Assembly (NCBI GenBank): GCA_946965045.2
Contig: OX337240.1
Location: 186,001-250,000 of the forward strand
Direction: 5' to 3'
DNA: 64,000 nucleotides
Source: Epithemia pelagica
Taxonomy: Eukaryota; Bacillariophyta; Bacillariophyceae; Surirellales; Surirellaceae
Numbering within the stretch: the stretch's first letter is position 1; every line of letters begins with the position of its first letter. Both the position numbers and the translations under genes were made by a program. A model generated the notes under the pieces. That model saw only the letters and a list, made by a program, of their open reading frames with translations, ran no database searches and was not told the origin of the DNA. Below, piece by piece: positions 36,756 through 48,645 of the stretch.

Positions 36756-37466
36756 GGGGGTATATTATCGGGCGCGTGGAGCATGTGCGGAGCATGATAT
36801 GGGCGGAGAAAGGCCAAACCAACCCGGATATAGGGCTTTCCTCCGCAAAATTTACATGCGGAGGAAGAGTGCGGGTGGAGCATGGTTGGAAGCAAAATCA
36901 CGCGCCCACACACCACACACTCAATGCGTCAAACAGTCGAAGTCTTCCGATGATGGATTTGTCATGGACAAAAGCGATGACAGAGTCTATCTAGGCACTA
37001 ATATTGTAAACAAGTACATATAGTCGGCCAACTGTTGCTGCCTTGCTCTTTAGGAGTCTTTTCCATCCTCATGGTGGAGGTTGTGTTTCCATAGAGCATG
37101 GAAATTGACGTGTCTTTCCCACATGAGCTCGTAGGGCCAACAGAACAACAGGTGAAATATCCAATGGATACTCTAAATGATAAGTAGTCTATAAAGGGAA
37201 TGATTATTGTGTCCGGAAACCACCCCTTTGCTTGCCATCGTCTTCCCAAAGTTGCTCTTCTCCTTCCTTTTCGATTCCATACTTAAGGCGACCCATACGC
37301 GTTTCCGTGACGGTCGAGGATTTTGAGCGCGCGCGCCGCGCATGCTCCGCATCTCTGCATCCGCCCACCGATAATATAGACGCGCGGAGCATGCATCGTG
37401 GAGCATGCATTGCTCCCCCCATATCCATGCTTCGCCCATGCTCCGCGCGCCCGATAACATACCCCC
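36756..37466. mobile_element. 711-bp nonautonomous inverted-repeat element with TTA target duplication
   Basis: The left end GGGGGTATATTATCGGGCGCG (the last base differs on the right) is mirrored at the right end as CGCGCCCGATAACATACCCCC, and similarity continues for ~50 bases through GGAGCATG motifs. TTA stands at 36753-36755 and again at 37467-37469. A three-base TTA/TAA duplication and G-rich ends are typical of PIF/Harbinger-type MITEs. No transposase frame is inside. The motif GGAGCATG recurs in both orientations in the interior, perhaps as transposase binding sites. Confidence 0.7.
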
Positions 37467-37512
37467 TTAGTATTATCCATCGTGGTGGAATTTTTCGTCC
37501 CCCGGACCCCGT

Positions 37513-37560
37513 ATGACTGGGTGGGGGTTGGTGGGGGTTGGGGGTTGGGGTTGGGGGTCA
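37513..37560 (+). promoter_or_regulatory. G-rich tract with quadruplex potential, upstream of H1
   Basis: Six G-runs of three to five bases are separated by short T-containing loops (GGGTGGGGGTTGGT and so on), about 240 bases before the H1 start codon. It is repeated at the same place in copy 2. Such tracts can fold into G-quadruplexes in promoters; function here is inferred only. Confidence 0.5.
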
Positions 37561-37794
37561 ATACCGTGCAACTAATATACTCGTAGTGCGACTGCTTGGG
37601 GCAGGATTTTGTGTTGGGGAAAAGAAGGAAGATAGAGGTGCAATTGTTCCAATCCAAAGTGGATCTTTCCACCAACCAAGAGAAAAGATAGAGAGAGACG
37701 AGGACAACGACGAGCGTTGTGGAGTGAGCGCGAGAAGCACAACACAGTCTTTCCAAGAAGCACAAGAAGAAGCACAAGAAGAAGAAGAACAAGC

Positions 37795-40700
37795 ATGTTG
37801 GTCGAACCATCGACTCGAATGGCCGCCACGGCCACAACGATAACGACGATAGCCGCGGCTGCTGCGTCTCCTTCCAACCAAAAGAACAACACTACGACCA
37901 ACAACAACACAGTTTCGTGGTTGGCCTGGCGAGTCTTGGATGTCGTCGTGTGGGGCACGTTTGTGACGGTGGCCGTCACGTCGTGGATGCATCATGTGGC
38001 CACACAGTATTGGGAACCGCAATTGCGAGCCGCCTGGTGGACCAAAGATCGACAAGCGTACGAATCCACCTATTATCCCCGTTCCTGTACGGCCGACGAA
38101 ATTTCCACACAGATCCGGCCGACTTGTTCTTGCCGCCGCCCCTGCCGACAAGAACGACTGGCCGTTCCATGGATCCTCATCGCTCCTATTATTATCACCA
38201 TCAATTGCAACATGGCTTTACTATGGTTCGATCGACAATCTCCGAAAAAACCATGCGAGGCTTGCGCAATCATGTGTTACAACGCAATCAAGAGATTGGC
38301 AAAACCTACTCTGTCTTGGAAAACGAGCATCGGTACAGTTTTGGATTGGATACGACCGTGCCCATTGTCGCACAAGCCGTCATGGAATTGACCAATCACC
38401 CGCAATTGACGTACGTATAGAGAGAGTGTCAAGTGTTGTGTTGTATTGTGTTGTGCAATCTGTGCGCAAGGGGTGATGTCGTCCTGCTTGTCTGGAGAGA
38501 GCGCCGAGAATGTGTCGTTGGGGGTTCTGTTGTTTTGCCTGACAACAATGACCAAAGACTCTCACTTTCCTTGTTGCACTTTCTTGCTACTGGTCTTGTG
38601 TATGGTTGTGCGCATGTCTTTCTTTGTTGGTTTTGTCGTTTCTCGATTCTCTGTGTTGTTCTTGTAGGGAATTGGTACGTCAAGTCATGGGACCGGATCC
38701 TGCCCTGGTGGAATTGACGGCCATTACAGCCACATACGGTGCCACGGATCAAGAGTATCACAAAGATGTCAGTCCCGAGACCTCCGCCTTGCAATATGGA
38801 CGAGCCTTTGATCCCTTGTGGAGTATTTTTGTCCAATTGCAAAATACGACCGCCGTCATGGGTGCCACGGGCGTTTGTCCCGGCTTGCACTATTGCAGTC
38901 GCGGCGATCATGCAAGCCTGTGCGAAACACACGGCTATCCAATGGTGGATCCCACGACCGGCTATTGGCGTGCCGGCGATGCCTTGCTCATGAGTATGAA
39001 TTCCTTTCATCGCGGACCGGCCCACAACGATCCCAACGGAGTGGATCGGGTCATGCTTATCTTGACCTTCACACCGCAACCTCGACACCATCACCCCGAA
39101 TCGCGACAAATTTCCCAAGGCTCCACCATGTGCCTGCGACATGATTCGTGGGTAGGTAGTATTTGGATTGGTTGGTTCGACTTGGACTCTCTCTATCTTT
39201 CTCTCAATCTCTGACCCCCCTGTGTTTCCATGTCCGTCCATCATTTTGGTTCGTTCTACTTTTATGACAGGGTCATACGTGGAAGGATTTGCAACAGGCT
39301 TCGACCTATATGCAATTTCCTTGGAATTGGTTGCGTTCCTACGGTTTGTACAATGCCAAACTCAACAAGGCTGAGTGGGGCTACGATTATTTGGCCAATT
39401 TGGCCTTTCGCATCACCAACGATGAAAATTTTTACAATGCCGATTATTTGGAGGAAAGGCAAGAAGAAGGCAAACTCTTGCCCTTTGTACCCCAATGGTT
39501 GCATCCCAAACACTTGACAGAAGAGGAATTGGGCCATGAATTGGCCTGGATGATTTACTTTCAAGCCACTTTGAAACGAGTCCATCAGTTTACCTCCATG
39601 TGCGCAGCCAGTGCCATGGTCCTCTATGTCCTGGTCTATACGCTCTTGGGAGGAAGTGGCACCAGTGCCAAGAACAACAACAAGAAGAAGAAACCGACGC
39701 GTGGATGGCAACGCGGCATTCTTCAGGTCAGTGTCATGGCCGTGGTGGTCTATTCCGGCTGGTCGGCGGCGCGTCACCATGTGGATGGTACCTTGTGGGC
39801 CCGCAACATTCGCCAACATCGCTTGTACACATCCGTCTTGAACAATGAGGCAAACTTTACCGATATTGTCAGCAAGGGTTGGTCGACTTTTCCCACACGC
39901 TCCGATGTCTTGCTCGAGTATCGACTGGGCGGATCGCATTATTTGGGCATTGTCAAGGATTTGATTGACCAGGGACATTATGGCAATCGTCAGTTGAATC
40001 GACTCGTGGAAGCCTTTGCTGTCCACGACCGTAGTGTGGGGCGCAACCCTTCGGCCATGGTCTGGATGGTACGCGACGCCGTGGCGAATTGGATATATCA
40101 GACACTGCGTCATGGACAAGACACGGGAGAACCCGCACGATTTTTGCAACAAGGACGGGGTGGCCGATGGATGCTCCAGAGTCACACACAATCCTTGGAG
40201 TTTGTGTCGCATCGACTCGTAAGTCGTGCAATGTATCCCGTCTTGCATCGATTGCTCCGCGCTGGCACCCTTGTTGTCGGAATGGCGGTTTGGCGTGTAT
40301 CGAACCACGGCCATGGCCTATCGACATGCTGTACCAACCTTACTGCAACTTCAAGAACGGCTCCGGACGACAGCCATGGAAACAGCCGATCAAGCCTCGA
40401 CTCAGTATCTCCTTACCAAGCCATCGACAGTGTCCGCTAAATCGTCGTCGTCGTCGTCGTCGTCTGCATCTACATCGTCATCCTTGGTTCGTCCCATGCC
40501 GGATCATTTGCAGGTAACCCCTGATTGTTCCGCCTTGGATACGATGGACGAAACATCGTTTCCCACGAAAACGACCTTGACAGTTGGACAACGGCGGTTT
40601 GTCGTGCCAAGGATTCCAGAACAAGAGATTGCATTGGGCAGTCGTAATGCCGTGTCACCCTCTCCGGTTTCCATGGTGGCTCGCATGTCCAACCCATTCA

Positions 40701-41185
40701 AGACACCCATCCGAGAACCTTTGAGAAATGCCTGGTTGGTATCCGGTTCGATTGCACAAATTCGACAAGGCGAATATTGGTACATGGGTGTGATTACCGA
40801 TGTCTATGCCGATGCTTATTACCGCATGGATATCCCAACCGTTTTTAAGGAATTCGAAGTGGGCAAGGTTCGGCGCTTTTATCCACCCTCCTTGGTGGGA
40901 GAAATCATTCAAGTCCGTTTTAAAACAGCTGGCAAGGAGCAAGACCAGTGGGAGTTTGAAGATTGTGTCGTGATTGCTTCCCACTTTGATCGCACTCATC
41001 CAGATACGAAGCAGTACTATTACCGTCGAGGAACATGGTTGTACACAGTAGAATTTGAGGATGGGGAGGTGTTGAACAAGGTTCACTTGAGTGACATTCG
41101 ACGTCTCGTCTCGGCGGAAGAGCAGCATGCCGCGAAGCAAACTCCTCCCTTTCAAGAACGTGCTCCGGCGTACAGTAAATTATAA
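37795..41185 (+). pseudogene. H1: membrane-anchored PhyH-like dioxygenase, frameshifted copy
   Basis: Three exons (37795-38410, 38668-39155, 39271-41185) mirror those of H2. An N-terminal membrane segment (VVVWGTFVTVAVTSWM) precedes a dioxygenase domain with EYHKDVS (Fe-binding His and Asp) and AHNDPNGVDRVMLILTF (second His and the 2-oxoglutarate arginine). Exon 3 has further hydrophobic segments, a helical region and a C-terminal Tudor/agenet-like beta domain (YWYMGVITDVYADAYY, LYTVEFEDGEVLNKVHLSD). Compared with H2, H1 lacks one A near 38113 and has a net five-base loss near 40262. The first shift falls before the dioxygenase domain and the second before the Tudor-like domain. Unlike H2 it keeps CGA rather than TGA at the end of exon 2. 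Internal initiation could still yield a partial product. Confidence 0.7.
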
Positions 41186-41853
41186 GAATGATCTCCATTG
41201 GTTGTGTATCTCAACGAGAAACACCAAACGAGAGAGTGTGTGATGGTGGGATTGCGCAAACGAAGTAGTAGTTGTTGAAGTATAAAGTATAGTCGCAGAA
41301 CCATGTGTGTGTGTCGCGTATAGAGCGAGCCAGTCCGTCAACGACTATCGCGTTAGACCTCAGAGACGACCCTTTGACCGACCAAGGTCCCAACAGGCCA
41401 ACAAGTCGGAGAGTCAAACACCATCTATAGAGGAGAGGAAAAGCTTCTGCATTGGGAGATCTTCGAGCGCAATAATCAATAGTCATAATGGCTTGTCATT
41501 TATCCATGGTTGTCGTCTGTTTTGTCCCAATAGGAGAGAGAGCTTCACCAGCGAAGAAGACCATTCTTCTTCCAGGGCTCCGGCGGAACCAAAAAATGAG
41601 ACCGCCATCCGACATTCATTGGAGATGTTGCCGCACGCCGCACGCCGCACGCACCCCTGGCCCCTGGGTGACGCCGACCGGCGCTCTGTCTGTCCATCGA
41701 CCTTAATAGGTCGCATTAGGGTCGCATCAGAGTCATCTCAAAAACACCCCAAAGAGATCTTTCGGTGCATCGTCGTCATTCGGCATGATGCAGTATGGAT
41801 TGTCAAGCAAGAGAGAATAGCCACAACCGAGAAAACTACTATTGCAACCATCA
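41186..41853. other. Intergenic region between H1 and I1
   Basis: A plus-strand frame is open from 41307 to 41882, but its product has no conserved look and overlaps the start of I1, so I treat it as leader. The unit CGCACGC is repeated near 41633-41652. The equivalent region of copy 2 differs by several small indels, as expected for noncoding DNA. Confidence 0.45.
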
Positions 41854-43506
41854 ATGAGGCCCTTGCACGACAGGCAGGATGAAGGACTGCCACAATCACC
41901 CAATGATGATTCCAGTACAGCAAAAGCAAGTGTGAATCTGCAAGAGCCGTTTCGACAGGTCATTCAACAGGCCTTGCAACGACGACAAGACAAGGGAACC
42001 CTGAGACGTTTGCCTCAGCAACAAGATCAAGCACTAGACGACGGAAATGAGGAAGATTCGACAATCACTACCAAGAGAATTTCCATAAGAAGAAAAAGAC
42101 TACAACGCATTGATTTTTCGAGCAATGATTATTTGGGCTTGGCACACAGTGAAGGACAATATCATGCGGTCGAAGCTCGATATAAGCAAGCAGTGGCAAG
42201 GCTACAACAGAACGACACTCTAGGTGCTACGGCACCACCCCTTACGGGTTCCACTGGATCTCGGTTGTTATCGGGCGATTCACGAGCCGTTCACGAGTTG
42301 GAAGATTCCCTCAAATCAATGCACAATTGCTCGGCAGCCTTGATTTGTAACTCTGGGTACGATGCCAATTTGTCACTGTTGTCCACCTTGCCCTGTCAAA
42401 TTGTCTTGTACGATGAACTGGTACATAATTCCATTCACATGGGGTTGCGATTGTGGCAGACACAACAACAACAGCAACAACCGGCTTCTAAACAAGAAGG
42501 AGGAGGAGAATCCTCACCCCCAAAGTGGTCGCAATCCTTTGGTCACAATAGCGTTTCAGATTTACGCGCCAAACTGGAACGCATTCGCCAGCAAGAAGAG
42601 GAGGATGGCAACAAGCAACAACCGAGAACGACGACGATTATCATTGTGGTGGAAAGTGTGTATAGTATGGATGGCGATGTCGCTCCCTTGGCGGAATTTC
42701 TTGAAGTCGCACAAGAGTATCAGGCCATGATGGTCGTTGACGAAGCCCATGGATTGGGAGTCTTTGGACGATCCGCACCATCCATCAAGGCAACAACCAC
42801 CACCACTCAACGAAAGGAGGTGCCCGTTCGGGGGACAGGCGTCTTGGCCGCCTTGAATTTGGAACGTCATCGAGCCTTGCTCGCCAGTGTCTTTACCTTT
42901 GGCAAGACCGCCGGGTGTCATGGAGCAGTCTTGTGTGCGACTCATGACACAAAGCTCAAGGAATATTGGATCAATTTTGCCTATCCCCTCATTTATTCCA
43001 CGGCCCTACCCTTGCACAGTCTGGTGACGATTCAAGTCGCCTATGAAACCATGACCACAATAGGGTCTCGCAATGTATCACTTCAAGAGCAATTGCAAGA
43101 CAAAATTACCATGTTTCGATCACTCTTGATTCCCATCTTGGAGGACCAAGAACAAGAGGGCGCTCAGTCGTCGTTGTTACCCAACACAAAGTTCCAATCA
43201 CCACCACAAGCAAAGGAACGACTCGTGTGGTTGCAACCGTCCAACAGTCCCATTCAAGCCTTGAGGATTGCCGGTGGAGCGACGGCCTGTACCACCTTTT
43301 GTCAACGCGTCGCACGTCAGTCGCAAGGCCACATTCAATTGTTTCCCATCAAAGCTCCGACCGTTCCGGCCGGACAAGAACGCATTCGAATCGTCCTCCA
43401 TGTACACAATACGACGGCTCAAATCCAATGGTTGGTTCAAGTGTTACAAACAACCATTCGACAAGAATATCAGCAACAACGACAACAACAGCGATCCAAA
43501 CTGTAG
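41854..43506 (+). CDS. I1: AONS/KBL-like PLP-dependent enzyme
   Basis: This 550-residue frame starts at the ATG at 41854; an earlier in-frame TTG is less likely. It has the alpha-oxoamine synthase order: IDFSSNDYLGLAHSEGQ, then TGSTGSRLLSGDSRAVHELE, a serine-rich insertion, VVESVYSMDGDVAPLAEFLE, VVDEAHGLGVFGRSAPS (the Asp that holds the pyridine nitrogen and the following His), and SVFTFGKTAGCHGAVLC with the presumed Schiff-base lysine. The C-terminal domain ends with RIRIVLHVHNTTAQIQWLVQ. The family condenses an amino acid with an acyl-CoA; 8-amino-7-oxononanoate synthase (biotin) is the closest match. It is longer than bacterial BioF (~385) through an N-terminal extension of ~70 residues and Gln/Ser-rich inserts. 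The frame is intact. The copy in the second duplicon is nearly identical. Confidence 0.85.
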   Translation: MRPLHDRQDEGLPQSPNDDSSTAKASVNLQEPFRQVIQQALQRRQDKGTLRRLPQQQDQALDDGNEEDSTITTKRISIRRKRLQRIDFSSNDYLGLAHSEGQYHAVEARYKQAVARLQQNDTLGATAPPLTGSTGSRLLSGDSRAVHELEDSLKSMHNCSAALICNSGYDANLSLLSTLPCQIVLYDELVHNSIHMGLRLWQTQQQQQQPASKQEGGGESSPPKWSQSFGHNSVSDLRAKLERIRQQEEEDGNKQQPRTTTIIIVVESVYSMDGDVAPLAEFLEVAQEYQAMMVVDEAHGLGVFGRSAPSIKATTTTTQRKEVPVRGTGVLAALNLERHRALLASVFTFGKTAGCHGAVLCATHDTKLKEYWINFAYPLIYSTALPLHSLVTIQVAYETMTTIGSRNVSLQEQLQDKITMFRSLLIPILEDQEQEGAQSSLLPNTKFQSPPQAKERLVWLQPSNSPIQALRIAGGATACTTFCQRVARQSQGHIQLFPIKAPTVPAGQERIRIVLHVHNTTAQIQWLVQVLQTTIRQEYQQQRQQQRSKL

Positions 43507-43725
43507 TCCGTCACGATGCAACAAGACATGCTGTTGATATCAATTTCGATCTCTTCTTTTGCAGGATCGGACTCATCTCTGCGGACGACATTCCTCGAGA
43601 TTGGAACCGATTCGCTAGCGCTATCGTTTCCGATTTCCTCTTCCTAGTAAAAGCGTATCGATGGGTCTCGGGTCTTGTCCCACACTCCGTACAACTTTGT
43701 CGGTGCTATCGTATCTTCAAGAGAT

Positions 43726-45627
43726 TTAGCTGTGGATCCCCCATTCCTCCAGCTTCCCAGGAAGGAGAAGTCGGATCTTTTCCTTGAGAAAAGTCTCCAC
43801 TTGTCGTGCGCTCGCCCGTTTCTGGGGATCCTGTTCATGGCACATGTGCATTGCCTCGAATTTTCAATCGCCGAGAAACCACGCCAAGAAAACCACAAGT
43901 GAGTAGCGCGCGAGCCAAACAGCATCCACAAGTGTCATTTCACCTACTGAGAGTCAAAACGATTGGGTCTGTGATTGGGTCTGTGCTTTGCGAGATTCGG
44001 GCAGGAAGTTCCGGTCGTTGACCGTTCAGTACCATCTTTCCGACCTCGTGATGGTCTTTCACGTTCTCGAATTGTCGTTGGCGAGTCAGAAGTATATAGA
44101 AAAGGTTTCCAAGGGCATACACATCAACCTATATTAGAGTATGGCACATGATTCAGAAACAAAAGAATCCAAATATATACCGTATAGGGGGAGACACGTG
44201 AGACTCACCTTCTCCGTCTCTGGCAAGTAGCCGTATTCTTCCGGCGATCGCTCAATTCCACCATTCAGCTCATAGGTAAAGGGACAAACTTCTTGTGTTT
44301 CTGGATTCCAACGAAGAAACTGACCACGATTAAAATCATTGAGCTTGACTCTCCCATCGTCCACAACGACAAACTGGGAGGTTGCCAAATCGGTGTGAAC
44401 GACCGATGCTCGTCCCTCCTTGTCAATATTGTGAAGAGCCGACACTCCCAAGGTTGCTTGAATAGCTGGATATCATGACAATGATTGAGGATGATTTCTG
44501 AGAGTGCTGTCATTGGTGAAAACATACGTACCGTATCGCACAAAGTCTGTAGGGATTGTGGTTACTGACTTTGTTTCGTTCACTGTCTCCTTTTTGTTGG
44601 AGAAAATAATGTCATCCATGGAACCCTGGGAGGCAAACTCATAGATTCCAGAAGATGCACAAAAGACGTAAATGTCCAATATCCAAGGTGACACTGTCAA
44701 GTGTTCCATGACCATGGCGTCGAGGCGATTTCGATCCAAGTTCCGCGGTGAAAACATGTGTTTGGCTCGTTGCGTCTTGAGAACAACCTGTTCCACAGCA
44801 GTATTGTTTTTATGGTCATTATTGGCGGCATGGGAATGGAATTGTACGCTCCAAACATCGCGTCGATATCCATGATTGATCATAGACATGGATAAGATAC
44901 CGAGATGGAAAGGTGACGAACCTACACTCATGCCCAGTTCATGGATCGCATTGCAATTCGGTTTGGAATCGAGTTGCCAAGGATATTGAAATTTACAGGA
45001 TTCAGTTTCCGGAAATGATACGGACTGATCCTCATAGTCTTTTGAATTTTCCAGCATTTGTTGCTTTGTTACACTTGTCATGGGTCGTACCAGTCTTTGG
45101 CTTGGTAGGTCGTTCTCGACTTGTTGTGGTGGCGAGTATGGAAGACTGTCTGGAGTGGACACTATTTGAATCACCCTTGGAAATACCCGTGATGGTTTTG
45201 GTGGGGAATGAACCTTTCTTGCGAGCGTACTATTTGTCGGTCGTTCTATTGGCAATCGTAGCATCTGGGGCTGTTGTTGTTGTTGTTGTTGGGAGACTTG
45301 TGGTGGTTTCGAGCCGGTAGAAGAGTGCCTCCAAAGAAGAAGAAGCATAATGGAAACGACCATGACAGTTACAGCTATACCTAAGGAACTAGACTTGAGG
45401 TAATAGCGTCCCCGGTGCCTCGCAATCTTGGCCTGTTTCTCATCCTCCTCCTGCTGCTGTCGTTCAATGCTTGTGGGTATTCGCCCGAGCCGTTTCTTGC
45501 CGTTGTGGCGGTGTTTCGTCCATGATAACTTAGGAAAGGCTCTCTGTGAATCGCTCCTTGTTCCGAGTCTCTTGACGACGGTTCGATTGCCGGAGCCTTT
45601 GTTCTTGTTGCTCGATTCCATGAGCAT
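43726..45627 (-). CDS. J1: membrane-anchored kinase-like protein, probable splice defect
   Basis: Exons on the minus strand: 44532-45627, 44209-44465, 43948-44128 and a last exon ending at 43726. The N-terminal ~80 residues are basic, followed by one membrane helix (LGIAVTVMVVSIMLLLLW), a poly-Gln run and a Ser/Pro-rich stalk. The kinase-like domain has QVVLKTQ (beta-3 lysine), VMEHLT, HTDLATSQF (catalytic-loop Asp kept, the metal-binding Asn replaced by Gln), LNDFNRG in place of DFG, RSPEEYGYL, VDVYALGNLFYILL and a C-lobe end MCHEQDPQKRASARQVE. It may be a weak or inactive kinase. The first three introns' sites look normal except the last acceptor: CAG in J2 is AAT here, so exon 4 lacks a canonical acceptor. 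A 12-bp in-frame duplication (ATTGGGTCTGTG) near 43967 also distinguishes it. Confidence 0.7.
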
Positions 45628-46771
45628 CCACTCTTCTGGCTATTCAACATTCAACAATCTGGGTGTTCCGTTCTGCAGGTTGCATCGGAAGTTCCGCCTA
45701 GATAGCAGATGGGGACAGAACGCACAAAGAACGACCCATCGCCATCGTCAGAGAGATGTCTCTACATGTACTGTGGACTGGGGGGTAGCTTGTCGTTCCT
45801 TCTGCATGTCGACCAAACTGATCGCTCTATAGTCGCACTACAGTCGTGTAAAAATCTGGAAAGCTCTACTATTGTATAAGGGTATGGTCATGTTACGCTA
45901 TGGGTGCGAATGGACTGACGTTGGAGGGACGTCAGTTGATAAGTGCCAAGTGATGTGCGTCAGGAAAATGACCTGTTGCACTTGGAAGATTCCCCCAGGT
46001 TCCGATTGCGCCCGGCGGCAATTGGGAACTTCCAACACTTGCTAGAGCGACCAATCGTTCCATGCGTTTCCTTGTCGTCGTCGTCGTCATGTTGTGAATC
46101 CATTGATATAGTTAGTGATGATGAGGACGAGGACCGAAACGACATTCTGCTGTACATGAGAGTTCCAAGAAACGCCAACGAACAAGAGAATTGAAACTGT
46201 ACCACAATACCAACGTGTCCAAGCCATATTCCGGATCCTTTGATACGGCAAACGAGAGGACAATCGTCCGTTTTGTGGCGTCCTTTTACAGTCTACTAGA
46301 TAGAAGACTACGATTGCTCGAGGCTCGCCATTCCAAGAACAGGGGATTCCTTCCGAAAAACAAGTCTAGCGAGTGGAGGCCATTCGATTGTTCCTCCACA
46401 TTTCTTCTTTTTCTACTATTCTCTAGTAGAGGTAGAGAGAGCCTCGTTCTCTTGGGGATCCACGTTCGCCGAGCCTCCACCAGGCTCCAATTCCTCGCAA
46501 GAGCTCACAAGACAACGAGAACCAGAAAGTAACATGAGCACAGCTGTGGTGCCACCACAACCACAAATGGGTCAAGTAAGAATCCACAAATGGGTCAAGT
46601 AAGAATAAGTGATGGCCTAACAAACATTCCAAGAATTTGATTCACGTTTTAAATTACTTTAAATGACCAACCTGACGTTGGAGCACTGTTGTGATTGACA
46701 TCGTTCGAATTCTGTTATTAGATGGCTCACTTACACTTACGAAAGGTCGTCGGTGTCCATTCCTAGTATCG

Positions 46772-47065
46772 TCAACACGCTTCCAAGCAGCCACTACCCT
46801 TCTTGCCCTTACCCTTCTTGCCATCGCCGATTGGCAATTCTCGTGCCTTCTGCGAGGACAGATCTCGTTCCTGCGAGGAGGGAAGAGCATCCATCATGGA
46901 ATCTTCAGCATCCAAGCCGGCATGGGCAGTCGTCGAGGACTCGAGAAGGCGCTTCTGGGGAAGACGGACATGCATCTGTTGAGCATCGACAACAAGGGCC
47001 ACGAGAACAACGACCGCCATGAAGGACAACATCTTGAAACCAAAACGAACAGGAAAGAGACTCAT
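46772..47065 (-). CDS. K: small secreted or membrane-anchored protein
   Basis: The ATG at 47063-47065 opens a 97-residue frame. A signal-peptide-like start (basic, then MLSFMAVVVLVALVVDAQQM with a plausible cleavage after DAQ) is followed by a polar segment rich in Ser, Asp and Glu and a basic, glycine-rich end GDGKKGKGKKGSGCLEAC. An upstream TTG would add 22 residues but would bury the signal peptide, so I prefer the ATG. Function is unknown. Two cysteines at the very end could form a disulfide. It could also be the first exon of a longer gene, since sequence downstream reads on for some codons in other frames. Confidence 0.5.
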   Translation of the reverse strand: MSLFPVRFGFKMLSFMAVVVLVALVVDAQQMHVRLPQKRLLESSTTAHAGLDAEDSMMDALPSSQERDLSSQKARELPIGDGKKGKGKKGSGCLEAC

Positions 47066-47266
47066 GATGATCTTCTTGTGCTCGACTTGTTTTGTCTTGG
47101 AGGAACTGGTATGCAAAAATGAGCTTTGCAAAATTGTGTGAATGTCAAACGCAGTGGTTCTGCGGGGTCTTAAAAGTTTGAAAAGATAGAAAAGATCTTT
47201 GGGCCTCCTTGAAATCTTTGTGAGGCCACCAATTATTGCTCATCCACCGGTCATCCTACGAGATAA

Positions 47267-48645
47267 CCCTCGGTATCAGTGTCCACTGCTTAGCTGTTTT
47301 TTGTCTGTGCCACCTTCACAGGTTCCCAAGTGGACACAGACAGCATTTTTCGCTTTTGATGCAAATAGAAATTATCAAATTGCAAATTGGCACGCATGCC
47401 CAGCTGAATTTTTCGACGTTCGAAACGGACGCAAGCCCAACAAGTGTCCCCTGCGTGGATGACGGTTGGTTGTTGCATAATTCGGGGCAAGCTCACATTC
47501 TCTTTTCTTTTGCCAAAGCACATCGTACTTACTACTTACGAATGTTACTGGCTTTCCAGGTGAGCTTGATCCATTGCCAATTGCCATGTTGTCAATGACA
47601 TCACTCATGCTCACTGCCACTTGCCACTTTTGTTTGCTCTGCTCGTGGGAGACGCTACTCATCTGTTTAGTCGCTGGGCAGCTCATTACTTGCCATTGTT
47701 CATTCTTGTCGAACAGAAATGACTGGTTTTTGCTGAGCGCCATAACTTTGATTGCATTAAAAAAACTCTATACTCTAGACATTCTTTTGTTTATTTACTA
47801 GTAGTAGAACGCCAGTGCTTGTCATCCATGAGACTTTTGAGCCTTGTGAATTCGTGAATTCGTTGCAGCTTTGTTCTTTGTTGTGAGCACGACGATGACC
47901 CTCAGTTTCGCTATGAAAACGCAACAGAACAGCTCTCACAAGCTTGTACCGCTCACTTTGAGCACTCTGTGTCGACTACCTAGGTAGGATATGATAATTG
48001 GTCAGTAGGGTGTGGCAAGATGGCTTCCCATCTATTTGATGCAAAAACAACAGCGTTGAGAAATGATTGAGAATGACGCTATGATGAGAGACGAGAGAGA
48101 ATAATCTATCCTATAGAGCATATGACGGTAGCCAAAAAACAATCAAACAACAAACGATTACGACAAGGAAAAGATATTCCAGTTGACATCTGGCGGCTTG
48201 TCATCTACTCGTACGAAATGAGACAAAAGTAAAGGATCATGCAAGAACAATAGGAAAGACAGCTGAAGCAGTGATGCGTGAGAAAAAGGGAAAAGAGACA
48301 ACAAGATAAGTAATAAGCAGCAATAGAGAGAAACGGTTCAGTCCAGCATGATCCATCCATTGTTCTCACCTCACCCCCGTTATGGTCAAGCATTTGGCTC
48401 GGTTTTGGGTTTTTGTGACAGGTGTCGAGATGATGATGGATGCCTTAATGTGAATCGTGGTGACCCGGCGAGGACAACCACCAACCGTCAACTGTCACTT
48501 GCACGCTGGCCTTGCTTCAACCCTGAGGAATTTTAATGGTTAGACAGACAGACGAAAAACGAAAAATGCTGTCTGTGTCCACTTGGGAACCTGTAAAGGT
48601 GGCACAGACAAAAAACAGCTAAGCAGTGGACACTGATACCGAGGG
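47267..48645. mobile_element. 1.38-kb element with 86-bp terminal inverted repeats
   Basis: Arms at 47267-47352 and 48560-48645 are reverse complements with one mismatch that I can see (CCTTCACAGG versus CCTTTACAGG). They begin CCCTCGGTATCAGTGTCC. The interior (~1.2 kb) is AT-richer and has no frame resembling a transposase. Flanks are GATAA on the left and ATATT on the right, so no clean target duplication is visible. A nonautonomous DNA transposon is the simplest reading; a simple inverted duplication is the alternative. Confidence 0.65.

Larger units (their letters stand above)
37510..45874 (+). repeat. Segmental duplication, copy 1
   Basis: This ~8365-bp block matches 48876-57254 in the same orientation, with high identity across genes, introns and intergenic DNA. 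The left edge is GTATGACTGGGTGG and the right edge GAAAGCTCTACT. It carries H1, I1 and J1. Single-base differences and small indels are scattered throughout, so the copies are separable and not an assembly echo of identical sequence. Confidence 0.92.
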
